Below are positions 35,407 to 45,000 of a stretch of 64,000 nucleotides of DNA, piece by piece; position 1 is the first letter of the stretch, and every line of letters begins with the position of its first letter. This stretch comes from Acidobacteriota bacterium. GTDB lineage: Bacteria > Acidobacteriota > Terriglobia > Acidiferrales > UBA7541. Location: positions 1-64,000 of the forward strand of contig JAJPIE010000072.1 in the NCBI GenBank assembly GCA_021324935.1. Reading direction: 5' to 3'. Below the pieces are notes generated by a model, which saw only the letters and a program-made list of their open reading frames with translations, was not told where the DNA came from and searched no databases. The position numbers and the translations under genes are program-made.

Positions 35407-36411
35407 TTACGGATTGCCCAACTGTTTTACTGCTTCCTGCGCCGGCTTATACTTTGCATTAAGTTTCAGGGCCGCTTCATATTCCGCGCTGGCGCCTGCG
35501 GCATTTTTGCGGCGCTCTTCCAATTGGCCGAGCCAATAATGTGCCGTCCAAGGACGCGGGTACTCGGAATTCATCGGGGCCGTCTGCAAATAGTCGCGCA
35601 GCAACTTCCCGGCATCGTCCAGTTTCTGCCCCTGCAGGATGAGCGCCACGCCGCGGTAGAACTTTCCACGAGGATCCTGCGGAGCCAGTCGTTCGCCCTG
35701 ATCCGCGACGGCCAGCAATTGCGCGGCATTTTTGCGCTTCAGGCAGTAGTCACCGATGTCGTAGATGCGCTTCGCGGCCTTGGGTTTGCATTCCAGAGCC
35801 TTGGCCATTTCCAAATCCGCGCTTGCATAATCCTTTTTCTGTTCCCGGCAATTGCCAGCTGCGTAATGACCTTCCGCCGCGTCCATGCTCATCAATTTTT
35901 GGATGAGCGGCTGCGCCTTGTCTTCGCCGCCGCCGACCATGCCCGGCGCCGCGCAATCGTATTCGATCAGGTTCTGCATGGCTTCAAAGTTGTGCGCGTC
36001 AAGCCGCACCGCGGCTTCGAATTCCTTCTGCGTTTTGCGTGCAAAGGAGTAGGCGGAGAGCATGGAAGCATGGTCCGCTTTGGCGCCATACGCTTCGCCA
36101 AGCAAGCGATGAATTTCGGAATTTTCCGGGCTGAGGGAAACCGCTTTTTCGCCAGCGCTCACGGCGGCGTCGTACTGCTCTAATTGCAGGTAGGAGCGCG
36201 AAAGCAGAGCGTAGAGATCGCCGTTCCGGGAATCAGAGGCGGAAGCGTTTTTCAGAATTTCGATGGATTTGTTGTAGTCGCCCCTGGCGAATGCCTGCAT
36301 GGCAGCGTCCAGCGCGGAACTGTCCGCCCCGGCAAGCCCGGGCAAGAGCGCCAGGCACAGTACCACTACTCCGATGGCGTTATAAACCCGCACTGCTCCC
36401 GCTCGGAACAT
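35407..36411 (-). CDS. secreted TPR protein in a tripartite exporter operon
   Basis: 334 residues; signal peptide about 1-29 (VVVLCLALLPGLAGA), then about seven tetratricopeptide-like repeats such as GDYNKSIEILKNASASD, YDAAVSAGEKAVSLSPEN and AGASAEYEAALKLNAKY. Paired Cys residues near CAAPGM, CREQKKD, CKPK and DYC could form disulfides. Sits between the adaptor and permease genes, overlapping the adaptor by 32 bp, so its job is probably tied to the exporter, perhaps as a periplasmic partner. No catalytic signature. Confidence 0.78.
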   Translation of the reverse strand: MFRAGAVRVYNAIGVVVLCLALLPGLAGADSSALDAAMQAFARGDYNKSIEILKNASASDSRNGDLYALLSRSYLQLEQYDAAVSAGEKAVSLSPENSEIHRLLGEAYGAKADHASMLSAYSFARKTQKEFEAAVRLDAHNFEAMQNLIEYDCAAPGMVGGGEDKAQPLIQKLMSMDAAEGHYAAGNCREQKKDYASADLEMAKALECKPKAAKRIYDIGDYCLKRKNAAQLLAVADQGERLAPQDPRGKFYRGVALILQGQKLDDAGKLLRDYLQTAPMNSEYPRPWTAHYWLGQLEERRKNAAGASAEYEAALKLNAKYKPAQEAVKQLGNP

Positions 36412-37663
36412 TGGGGGTCTCCATGTTCACCACACGCACCGTCATGCCGTCATGAAAGTCTGTGTCGCCCGGCAAGGCGATCACATCGTCCTGGCTGAGG
36501 CCGCTGACGACTTCATAGTTGGTTGCATCGGCGATGCCAACCTGTATCAGTCGCCGCTCAAGCAGGGAATTTCCGACCCCGCTCTTCACGACGAAGACAA
36601 AACTCTGGCCGCCCACCATGTCCACCGTGCCGCGGGGGACGGTGAGCACGTTCAGGCGCTGGCGGGAATTGATGCGCACATTGACATTCGTGTTGGGCAG
36701 AAGTTCCAGCTTCTCGTTGTCCACCGAACACAAGAGTTCTCCAACGCTTCGGGAACCCCGCGGGACCACCTGCTTCGGGGCGATTTCCGTGCTCCCCTGC
36801 CAGACGCGGGTCGGCAGAGCGTCCCAGGTGATTTTCACCGGAAGGCCCGGCTCAAGGCCGCCCATTTCCGGCTCGTCAATGAAGGCGCGCACGCGCACCT
36901 TGTGGAGATCCGCCATTTCCGCCAGCAGATCGCCGACCTTCACGTAATCGCCGGTCTTTACGGGGAGCGCGTACAAGGTGCCGTCCGTGGTGGCGGTGAT
37001 GCGGCCCTGACGGACTTTTTCCTCGAGCGCGGCGACGTCGCTCTGCGCCTGTTGAACGGCAAGCTCCCCCCGCGAGCTGTCGAGGTGCACCTGGCGGTCA
37101 AATTCCTGTTTTGCGGCCTGCAACCGGTTTACTTCGGCTCGCGCCTTGATAAGCGATAGGTCGTTGGATGCCAGCTCGTCTTTAGTGGCCGCGCCTTGCG
37201 CTAGCAAGCGCGTCAGGGCGTCCTGATTGCGTTGCAAACGGTCGCGCTCAGCAACCGCTTTGGCCAGGTCGCCGTTCATGCGCGCAGCGTCATCGGGGCG
37301 GCCGCCAGCAAGCGACTGCCGAAGGTCATCCTGGGCGCGCAAAAGCCTGGACTTGGCGGCGGCGAGTTGCGCGGCCACGTCCTTGACGTCCAGCTCCAGC
37401 AGAAGCTGGCCTTTCTTCACGTTCTGTCCTTCTGTGACATGCACTTTTTGCACAAAGGTATCGAATTGCGCCCGAATGGTGAAAGGCGAAATGGGCTCCA
37501 CTTTTCCGTTGCTCACGATGGAAGAGACGATGTTCTGCCGCACCGGCCGCACGGCGGCAATTTTAGCCACGGGCTGGCGGCCGCTGACTTTGATCAGTAC
37601 AAACGCGATGATTCCTGCCAGGAGCAGGAAAAGCAGCGTCCGGTTGCGCAGCTTCTTATCCAT
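36380..37663 (-). CDS. MacA/HlyD-type periplasmic adaptor protein
   Basis: 427 residues. N-terminal membrane anchor (about 8-25, LLFLLLAGIIAFVLIKV), barrel-sandwich half with SNGKVEPISPFTIRAQF, the lipoyl motif EGQNVKKGQLLLELD, an alpha-hairpin (about 100-215), the return ITATTDGTLYALPVKTGDYVKVGD, and beta-barrel/membrane-proximal domains to the end. Links the FtsX-type permease to the TolC duct. First gene of a four-gene leftward operon. It keeps its anchor rather than a cleaved signal peptide. Confidence 0.92.
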   Translation of the reverse strand: MDKKLRNRTLLFLLLAGIIAFVLIKVSGRQPVAKIAAVRPVRQNIVSSIVSNGKVEPISPFTIRAQFDTFVQKVHVTEGQNVKKGQLLLELDVKDVAAQLAAAKSRLLRAQDDLRQSLAGGRPDDAARMNGDLAKAVAERDRLQRNQDALTRLLAQGAATKDELASNDLSLIKARAEVNRLQAAKQEFDRQVHLDSSRGELAVQQAQSDVAALEEKVRQGRITATTDGTLYALPVKTGDYVKVGDLLAEMADLHKVRVRAFIDEPEMGGLEPGLPVKITWDALPTRVWQGSTEIAPKQVVPRGSRSVGELLCSVDNEKLELLPNTNVNVRINSRQRLNVLTVPRGTVDMVGGQSFVFVVKSGVGNSLLERRLIQVGIADATNYEVVSGLSQDDVIALPGDTDFHDGMTVRVVNMETPNVPSGSSAGL

Positions 37664-37913
37664 AAATTCCTGAAATCGAATTGACCTTTGGCATCAGTTC
37701 CGGTGAAACCCAGCGATCTTCCGGCATTGCGGGCGCGCCGGCTTGCGGAATCGGCTCGCGGCCTTTCGGACTGGTGCTACGGATGCTTAACCTAAAGTCT
37801 ATCAGGAGGTTAGGTGTTTTCTCCACTCTCATCCGCCGTGCCATCAGATGCTTCGAGGGTGCCTGGGGGATGCCGTCAACTCCTTCCTTGCAAAGGTGTT
37901 GCGCCGGGCATGG

Positions 37914-37919
37914 TACACT
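37914..37919 (+). promoter_or_regulatory. extended -10 candidate for the zinc-ribbon gene
   Basis: TACACT preceded by TG-G, ending 9 nt before ATG-37929. Transcription would begin almost at the start codon, giving a leaderless or nearly leaderless message. The same hexamer-to-ATG spacing occurs at 50955-50970. Confidence 0.4.
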
Positions 37920-37928
37920 GTCGGTACC

Positions 37929-38090
37929 ATGGAATCGCCGGTATCTCCGCTCCCTGAAAAAAAGCCGCAGCAGCCCACTGCGGTGGCGTCGCCGGTTCTG
38001 CATCGCGTCTGCATCCAGTGCAACAACATGTTCCGCGTGACTCCCGACAAATTCGATGCCAGGCAGTGCCCAAACTGTCACAAGGGCTAG
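37929..38090 (+). CDS. 53-residue zinc-ribbon protein
   Basis: Starts at ATG-37929. A Pro-rich N-terminus (PVSPLPEKKPQQP) leads to a rubredoxin-like C-x2-C/C-x2-C ribbon: Cys28 and Cys31 (CIQCNN), Cys47 and Cys50 (CPNCHKG). No ribosome site, but a -10 hexamer 9 nt upstream suggests leaderless expression. Divergent from the adaptor operon and about 140 bp before the NatA-like gene. Could be a regulator or metal-binding accessory; function not known. Confidence 0.55.
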   Translation: MESPVSPLPEKKPQQPTAVASPVLHRVCIQCNNMFRVTPDKFDARQCPNCHKG

Positions 38091-38227
38091 CGGTCCTCCC
38101 TCTCGAACTTGCGGTCTGGCATGCCGGGGAGAATTCGCCTTGCTGTGATATTTTCCGGAGTGCTTCCGCGTATAGTAAGGCAGCAAGCGGTGCGTCCAGA
38201 AAACCAATTCAAAACGAGGTTCTGCTC

Positions 38228-38980
38228 GTGATCGAAACGCGGGGACTAAGCAAACGGTTCCAGGACAAGAAGCGAGGGGAAATTCGCGCCGTCGACAGCG
38301 TGAGTTTCACCTGCAAGCCCGGGCAAATCTATGGCCTGCTGGGCGCCAACGGCGCGGGCAAAACCACCACATTGCGCATGCTGGCAACCATCCTGGAACC
38401 CAGCGACGGCACGGCCATCGTCTGCGGCCATGACGTGATCGAAGAACCCGAGAAGGTGCGTGCCAACGTAGGTTTTCTTTCCACGGCAACCGCGCTTTAC
38501 CCGCGGCTGACGGCGCAGGAGATGGTGGAATACTTCGGCCAGTTGAATGGAATCTTTGGCGTCGAATTGAAAAAGCGCGTGGACGAGATCTTTAGCTGCC
38601 TGGACATGAACACTTTCCGCGATCGCCGCTGCGACAAGCTTTCCACCGGCATGAAGCAGAAGACCTCCATCGCCCGCACGCTGATCCACGATCCGCAGGT
38701 GATGATCTTCGACGAGCCCACGCTGGGCCTCGACACCATGACTGCGCGCACGATTATCGAGTTCATCCGCGAGTGCCGGCAGCGCGGCAAGACGGTGATT
38801 TTTTCCACGCACGTGATGAGCGAAGTGGAAAAGCTCTGCGATGTCATCGGCATTATCCATAACGGCAAACTTCTCGCGGAAGGTCCTCTCCCCGAGCTCC
38901 GCCGGAATTATTCCGAGAATGACCTGGAAGAAATTTTCGTAAAGGTCGTTGGCCCGCACTGCGCCAGCGCGGAGGCATGA
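38228..38980 (+). CDS. ABC transporter ATP-binding protein (NatA-like)
   Basis: 250 residues from GTG-38228 (GAGG about 8 nt upstream); the longer frame upstream is not protein-like. Walker A LLGANGAGKTTTLRML, Q-loop region GFLSTATALYPRLT, signature LSTGMKQKTSIARTLIHDP, Walker B VMIFDEPTLGLD, H-loop IFSTHVMSE. The ABC signature is LSTGM rather than LSGGQ, a common NatA-type variant. Overlaps the permease start by 4 bp (ATGA). Energises the ABC-2 exporter; it could conceivably also serve the orphan FtsX-type permease, although that needs a different ATPase family. Confidence 0.93.
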   Translation: MIETRGLSKRFQDKKRGEIRAVDSVSFTCKPGQIYGLLGANGAGKTTTLRMLATILEPSDGTAIVCGHDVIEEPEKVRANVGFLSTATALYPRLTAQEMVEYFGQLNGIFGVELKKRVDEIFSCLDMNTFRDRRCDKLSTGMKQKTSIARTLIHDPQVMIFDEPTLGLDTMTARTIIEFIRECRQRGKTVIFSTHVMSEVEKLCDVIGIIHNGKLLAEGPLPELRRNYSENDLEEIFVKVVGPHCASAEA

Positions 38981-40200
38981 TCGCCATGAATCTGCAGGCC
39001 ATTGGCGTCATTTACCGCAAGGAGCTGACCGAATGGGTCCGCGACCGCCGCACGCTGATTTCCACGGTGGTGGTGCCGCTTTTGCTCTTTCCGGTCCTTA
39101 TTCTTGGTTTCAGCTATCTTGCCGTCCGCCTGGTTGGCCAGGCCCAAAAGGAAATTCCCAGCGTCATGATTATCGGCGGAGAGGATTCGCCCGGAGTGGT
39201 TGCGGCGCTGCAAAAAGTGGACACGCTGAAAATCGTGCCGTATTCCGCGGACTGGAAAAATCAGATCTCCGAAAAAATAATCCGCGCTGCGGTGGAGATT
39301 CCCCAGGGGTTTCAGACTTCTCTTGACACCAACGAAGACAAAACAGTCACGATTTACTTTTACGAGGGAGAGATCAAATCTTCGTTCGGCGCAGAACACA
39401 TCGAAAAATCCCTGAAGGACTATCGCGATCAGGTGGTGAAAGATCGGCTCGCAGCCAGGAGCCTGGCCGCCTCGATTCTGACGCCCTTCGAAATCAAGCA
39501 GCAAAACGTCGCGCCCCCGGAAAAGGTCAGTGGCGCCACGGTCGGCGGCTTTATCGGCTACCTGGTGATCTTGCTTTGCATGACGGGGGCCATGTATCCC
39601 GCCATCGACCTGACCGCCGGCGAAAAGGAACGCGGCACGATGGAGACCATTCTTTCCAGTCCCGTCTCCCGCGTGAATCTCGTCCTCGGAAAATTCCTTC
39701 TGGTGCTCAGCGCCGCGCTGGCGACGGCGGCGCTTTCCGTCCTATCGATGGGTATTTCGTTCGCCGGCATGAAGCACTTCAATACCTCGGTCCAGAGCGG
39801 ACGCGGCGAAGCGGCCGCGCTTGTTTTGCAATTGGGCCCCAAGCCGGTGCTGCTCATTTTTGCCATGGCCCTGCCGCTGGCCGTTTTCTTTGCCGCGGCA
39901 TTGATGACCATTGCCCTGTTCGCCAAAACTTATAAGGAAGCGCAAAGCTATCTCACCCCGATGACCTTCGTGGTGGTCATCCCCGCGGTGGCCTCTCTTC
40001 TCCCGGGAGTGGAACTGACGCCCAAACTCGCTCTCGTCCCCATTCTTAGTAACAGCCTGGTGTGCAAGGAAATCATTGCCGGTACCTATCACTGGAACTC
40101 CATCGCACTTATCTTCGGCTCCACTTGCTTGTATGCGGCGATTGCGCTGTTTCTTGCGGTGAAAATGTTCCAGCGTGAGGATGTACTGTTCCGCTCCTGA
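38977..40200 (+). CDS. ABC-2 type permease (NatB-like)
   Basis: 407 residues. The N-terminal RKELTEWVRDRRTLISTVVVPLLLFPVLILGF gives the coupling helix and first membrane helix, a large extracytoplasmic domain spans about 60-190, then five or more helices (GFIGYLVILLCMTGAMYPA; the EKERGTMETILSSPVSR motif typical of this family; LLVLSAALATAALSVLSMG; LLIFAMALPLAVFFAAALM). NatB relatives export Na+ or other small substrates. Coupled to the upstream ATPase by a 4-bp overlap. Confidence 0.92.
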   Translation: MIAMNLQAIGVIYRKELTEWVRDRRTLISTVVVPLLLFPVLILGFSYLAVRLVGQAQKEIPSVMIIGGEDSPGVVAALQKVDTLKIVPYSADWKNQISEKIIRAAVEIPQGFQTSLDTNEDKTVTIYFYEGEIKSSFGAEHIEKSLKDYRDQVVKDRLAARSLAASILTPFEIKQQNVAPPEKVSGATVGGFIGYLVILLCMTGAMYPAIDLTAGEKERGTMETILSSPVSRVNLVLGKFLLVLSAALATAALSVLSMGISFAGMKHFNTSVQSGRGEAAALVLQLGPKPVLLIFAMALPLAVFFAAALMTIALFAKTYKEAQSYLTPMTFVVVIPAVASLLPGVELTPKLALVPILSNSLVCKEIIAGTYHWNSIALIFGSTCLYAAIALFLAVKMFQREDVLFRS

Positions 40201-40205
40201 GCCGA

Positions 40206-40250
40206 TTCCCGCCGGCCGCCGTCCAAACGAAGGAAGCCGCCGGCGGGGAA
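40206..40250 (+). terminator. GC-rich hairpin after the ABC-2 permease gene
   Basis: TTCCCGCCGGC (40206-40216) pairs with GCCGGCGGGGAA (40239-40250) with one bulged G. It follows the stop codon by 5 nt but lacks a T-tract, so it may be a 3' stabilising or Rho-assisted element rather than a classic terminator. Confidence 0.35.
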
Positions 40251-40284
40251 CAAACCTCCCGGCCAATTCGTTTCTTCCACTGAG

Positions 40285-41208
40285 ATGATTCGCCTTCTGC
40301 GCATAGTCGCGATCCTCGCGTTCGCTCCGCCGCTGCTGGCGGCGGTGATGGGCTGGCTGGCGGCGCCGAATTTTCTGCACCCCGCGCGGCGCCCGTTGAC
40401 TCCGGATCTGCTGCGCGAAGCGGATGCTTCTTTTGCGGTTACGCGCTCGCACCGCGAGGATTTTCAGGTGACCGCCCCGGATGGCGCGATCCTGCGCGGC
40501 TGGAAGGTGCGCCCGCCGAATCCGAACGACTCCTGGGTACTGTTGTTCCACGGCGTTGCTGACAACCGCATCGGCGTGATCGGCCAATCGGAGTTTCTGC
40601 TGCGCGCCGGCTATAGCGTGATGATGATGGACGCGCGCGCGCACGGGGAAAGCGGCGGCGCGATGGCCACCTACGGCTGGCTGGAGCGTTACGACACGCA
40701 CCCTATCGTCGATGCGCTCGAAAAGGAAGAACATCCGGCTCACCTGTTCGCGCTTGGCGAATCCATGGGCGCGGGGATCGCCTTGCAATCGGCGGCGGTG
40801 GAACCGCGCATCGAGGCCGTCGTCGCCGAAGCGCGGTTCGCCAGCCTTCGCGAGGCTTCGTACGACTACGCTGGGCCTCAGGAATATCCGTTGCTGGGGA
40901 AGATTCTGTTCGCCCCGGGAGCGTGGATGATGCTGCGCCGGGGCGGACAACTGGCGGGATTCCCCGCGGCTGACGTTTCCCCGGAGAAGGCGATGGCTTT
41001 CCGCCCGATTCCGGTGCTGCTGATCTGCGACCTGGCGGATACCACGCTTCCCTGCCGTCATGCCGAGCGGATCTACGCCGCCGCGCGCGGGCCGAAATCG
41101 CTCTGGATGGTGCCGGGAGCGTTTCATACGGCGGCCCTGGGTTTCGCGCCGGTGGAATTCCGCCGCAGGGTATTGAGCTTTTATTTGCAGACTCGGGCTA
41201 GCCGCTGA
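40285..41208 (+). CDS. membrane-anchored alpha/beta hydrolase
   Basis: 307 residues. An N-terminal hydrophobic segment (about 5-26) is a signal anchor or signal peptide. Catalytic triad: nucleophile Ser160 in GESMG, Asp252 in the CDLADTTLP segment, His281 in PGAFHTAAL; oxyanion region LLFHGVADNR. Resembles the YqkD/YfhR-like serine hydrolase group. Substrate unknown; an esterase or peptidase acting at the membrane is likely. Its 3' end overlaps the convergent HisKA gene by 11 bp. Confidence 0.88.
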   Translation: MIRLLRIVAILAFAPPLLAAVMGWLAAPNFLHPARRPLTPDLLREADASFAVTRSHREDFQVTAPDGAILRGWKVRPPNPNDSWVLLFHGVADNRIGVIGQSEFLLRAGYSVMMMDARAHGESGGAMATYGWLERYDTHPIVDALEKEEHPAHLFALGESMGAGIALQSAAVEPRIEAVVAEARFASLREASYDYAGPQEYPLLGKILFAPGAWMMLRRGGQLAGFPAADVSPEKAMAFRPIPVLLICDLADTTLPCRHAERIYAAARGPKSLWMVPGAFHTAALGFAPVEFRRRVLSFYLQTRASR

Positions 41209-41998
41209 GCGGCCAGTGGGGTTCCTCAACAGCGGATTTTTCGGGTGCGGCATCTTCCACGTCGCCCAGCCAGCGATCGCTCAACTGGCGCACCGCCTCG
41301 CGCATGCGTACCGCCAGATCGGCGATGATTTCCAGGCGCTGGAGATTGTTAGCTCCGAGTTCCAGGCGGCCCCGGCGTACCTCGAGGAGCAAAAGTTCGG
41401 CGTTACCCAGAATACCCGTGAGTGGATTATTCAATTCGTGGCGCAGCACCTCCCCGAAGTCGCGGCCACCCAAAGCGAGGTCGCCCAGCGAGACACTAGG
41501 CCTTTGCGACAGATCGTTTTGCGATTTGCGAGGCGTCTGCGCGGCCGCAAGCCGCAGGCGGCGCCCCGCGATCGTGACGGCCGACGGGACGCACAGCGCG
41601 GATCGCGGCACAAAATCGATCTCTCCCATGGCTTCCTGGGACAAAATCGCGGAACGGTCCTCTTCGTTTCCGATCCAAACCACGGGCGCGTGACCGCCCA
41701 GGAGGGAAAGAGTAGCGGCAATCGCCGCGCGCCGCTCCCGAAGCGCCGCCTGACCGGCCAGGACACGATCTTCAGCCAGGATCACCCCCGGCGTACCGCG
41801 CTCAAGAACGAGACTGGCTGCTTCGAACGAATAGGCGCAGGTGACGCGAAGTCTGGGGTGCTTCCTTTGCAATTCACGGCGGGCCTCCTGGCAAAACTCC
41901 TCGGTGCCGATCAGGAGAATCGTTTCCGCCTCTCGCCGAAGGCAGGCATCGCTTGAGTTCTCCGGCGGACTGTGCATCCTGAATCCGTCCTCTTGCAC
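41198..41998 (-). CDS. receiver-like plus HisKA protein lacking an ATPase domain
   Basis: 266 residues. The N-terminal part (about 26-150) has the alternating pattern of a receiver (ILLIGTEEF, VILAEDRVL, APVVWIG, GEIDFVPRSAL) but the usual Lys is replaced. Then a DHp/HisKA box FGEVLRHELNNPLTGILGNAELLLLE with phosphorylatable His187. The protein ends about 60 residues later with no N, G1 or G2 boxes, so it cannot autophosphorylate alone. It starts 16 bp after the hybrid kinase gene and may serve as phosphotransfer partner or competitor for it. ATG-41977 is an alternative start. Confidence 0.75.
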   Translation of the reverse strand: MQEDGFRMHSPPENSSDACLRREAETILLIGTEEFCQEARRELQRKHPRLRVTCAYSFEAASLVLERGTPGVILAEDRVLAGQAALRERRAAIAATLSLLGGHAPVVWIGNEEDRSAILSQEAMGEIDFVPRSALCVPSAVTIAGRRLRLAAAQTPRKSQNDLSQRPSVSLGDLALGGRDFGEVLRHELNNPLTGILGNAELLLLEVRRGRLELGANNLQRLEIIADLAVRMREAVRQLSDRWLGDVEDAAPEKSAVEEPHWPLSG

Positions 41999-42014
41999 GG
42001 TTCGTGTTCCTTCC

Positions 42015-45000
42015 CTAAAGCAATTCGCGAACGGCGCGGCTCAATTCCTCGACGCGAAAGGGCTTTGCGACATACGGCAACCGGTGACGCTCCAGGAATT
42101 CCTGCGTACTGGGGGCCACCACGTCGCCGGTCACAAACAGCACGTGATCCTGAAGCGGGTTGTGCCGCTGTCCGAGCGAGTGAAAAAATTTCTTACCGTC
42201 CATGCCTGGCATCTTCAGGTCGCAGATCACCAGGTCGTAGGTCTCGCGTTCTGCGCGTGCCAGGGCCGCATGGCCGTCGCGGAGAACGTCCACGCGCATG
42301 CCTTCGTCGCGCAGCACATCGGCAATAAGCCCGCCAACGGTGGGCTCATCCTCGACTACCAGCACCTTCGCGGCGCGTGGCCCGCCTCGCTGCCGGCTGC
42401 CTTCCCAACCTTGCCCGGGTGGAAAGCGGAGCAGTTCGGGCTCCGGAAGCGGCGGCGCATCACTCGCGCGCAGCGCGGGGAGTTCGACGAGAAAGCGCGT
42501 GCCGCCGCGCGGAGCGCTTACCACGTTGACTGTCCCGCCGTGCTGTCGCACAAAACCGAGCACAATGGCCAGCCCCAGGCCGGTTCCCACGCCTGGTGGC
42601 TTGGTAGTAAAAAAGGGATCGAAGATGCGCGCTTGTATCGCCCCGGGAATGCCGGGGCCGTCGTCCCAGACTTCCAGCCGCACGCGTCCCTCGCCGGCGG
42701 ACACGGTTCGCACACCGATCAGGCTGCCCTTGCCGCTCTGCTCGATAGCCTGCTGGGCGTTCTGGAAAAGGTTTAGCAAGACCTGCTGCAACTGCCCGAA
42801 CTCCCCTTCGACCGCAGACAGGCCGGGTTCTTTTTCGATGACCAGGCGGATGGGACCCCCGGAGAGCGCCGCGCGCATCAGCTCTGCCGTGCGGTCCACC
42901 AGATCGTTCACCGAAAGCTTCTCTCGCACACTGCGGGTTTCCCCGGAAAGGCGCAGCAGTTGACGCAGGATTCCGGTGGCGCGTTCCGCTTCTCCCAAGA
43001 TTCCGCGCAACTCGTTCTGGACTTCGGGGCCGGCAGCGGCAAAACGGGGCAGAAGGCGCTGTGCGTAGCCCAGAATCGTCGTTAGCGGATTGCTGAGGTC
43101 GTGCACGATGCCGCTGACGCGTTGGCCCAGAGAAGCGAGCTTTTCCGTCTCCGCCATCCGTGACTGAAACATCCGGCGCGCGGTCATCTCTCGATAGACT
43201 TCCACCCTCCCAAGCCGCCGGCCGTTGTCCCCGGTAATCTCCCGCGTGCATCTTTCGATGGTCTGGAGCACTGGCCAGTCCATCTGCAGCTCTTCCTGCG
43301 TCTCCCCCCCCGGTGATTCCGCCAATTCCCGCCAGTTCCGCTCGAACGCTTCAGGGTCCCGGGCGTGCCGAGCGGCCAGACGAACCAGATCCTCGAAGGT
43401 TCCAGCGCCCGCGGCCTCCTCTCCCGTGAGACCCAGCATCCGGTGGAAGCGCTCGTTGACCGCACGGACCCGGCCGGCTTCGTCAAAAAGCACTACCCCC
43501 TCCTCCATCCATTCGACCGTTTGCCGTAGTTCGATTTCAACTTCTTCGCGCGTGCGTTCGCGCGGGAAGCGCGCCACCGGATGCAATCCCACAGCGAGAA
43601 ATTCCCCGGCCGCGAGGTCCAATCGGCGGCACTCCACCAATGTGCCGTTTTTCAGCTCGGCCTGTAAGATCTCTCCGCCAGATTCTCTTTTTCCTGGCGT
43701 GGAGGAAGGTTCCAGGAGCCAGTGATGGACGCGTTCCCATTCTCGCGACCGGAACATCTCCGAGAAGCGCAAATCCACCTTCCCCGAATGGGCCGCGATC
43801 GTTGGGGCAGGGGGATTTAAGAGTGCCTTCGCGCCCCGGCTGGCCCCGCGGAGGAATCCACCCGCGTCAAGCAAGACCACTGGCTGATCACTCGATTCGA
43901 GGAGCGACTGACGCCAGTGCTCCAACTCGGCTTGTTCCGCGAGCCGCGCCTGGTGTTGAAGCACCCGCGCCGCCAGCAATGCGCGGCCTTCCAGCCGTTC
44001 CATGGTCTCGGAATTGGCGCGCTGCGGCGGAAGGCCGGCGAGTAGTACGCCCCTCACGACCCCATCGCAGGCCAGGGGAAAAGCGACGATGCGCCCAATA
44101 TCGCGAGCGAGCGGCAACGAGGTAGGTTCCGCTCCCACGATTTGCCGCGTTTCGACGGCGCTGCGCCAGAACATTTCCAAAGGCCCCTGCTTGACGCTGT
44201 GAGCCCACGCAGGCTCTCCGCTGAGCGCACTGACTTCGAGGCGTTCTTCTCCTCGCGCCGCGGACGGAGCCCCCACAGCGAGGCCCACGTGCCGCTCACC
44301 GATCAGCGCAAAGATGGTTCCCAAGCCCAGTGGGCTTTCGCAGCTGGCGCAGGATTCCGCGATCTCCCGCAATAGTTGTACGGCAGGGACGTCCGCGGCA
44401 ATCCCCATGTGGATGCGGGAAGCGATCTCCAGATCAGCCTTGTGTTCCTGAGCTAATCGGGCGTGCTCTTCCCATTCCAGCGCGAATCCGAGCTCGGCCG
44501 CGACCTCTTCCGCAGTTTCGAACGGCAAGGTGGCTGCCGCTTCTTGCGTTGCCAACAGCAGGACACCGCGCAATTCGCCGGCGGCAAGCACCGGAACCCA
44601 AATGCCCCGGCGCATACCCATGGTGGGGCCGGCGATCGGCGCATTGGAATTTGCCTCCTGGGTGAACTCGACGATCTTCCCGGCAGCAAGATCGTCGAGG
44701 GGAAGCAGCGACTCGAGTACGAGGAGCATCCACTCGCCGGAGCTGTAACCATCCACCGAATCACGCACCTCTCCCCGCATGACCTTTTGTTTTTCCAAAC
44801 CTGGTGTGCCGCCAGCGCCGGAATCGAGCCACACTCCGCAGCGGTCCGCGCCTCCCGCCGCTAGCAACTTAAGCAAGGCCGCGTGAAGCCAAACGTCGTG
44901 GCCAGCCTTATTACGTGCCGCTTGCACTACACTTCGAGGCTGACGCTCTAACAGGCTTCTGCCCCGATGTTTTACAGCGAGCACGCGCATTCCCTCGACT

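Noticed and set aside
43304..43311. Run of eight C in the hybrid kinase gene
   Set aside because: The kinase frame is continuous across it and domain order is intact.
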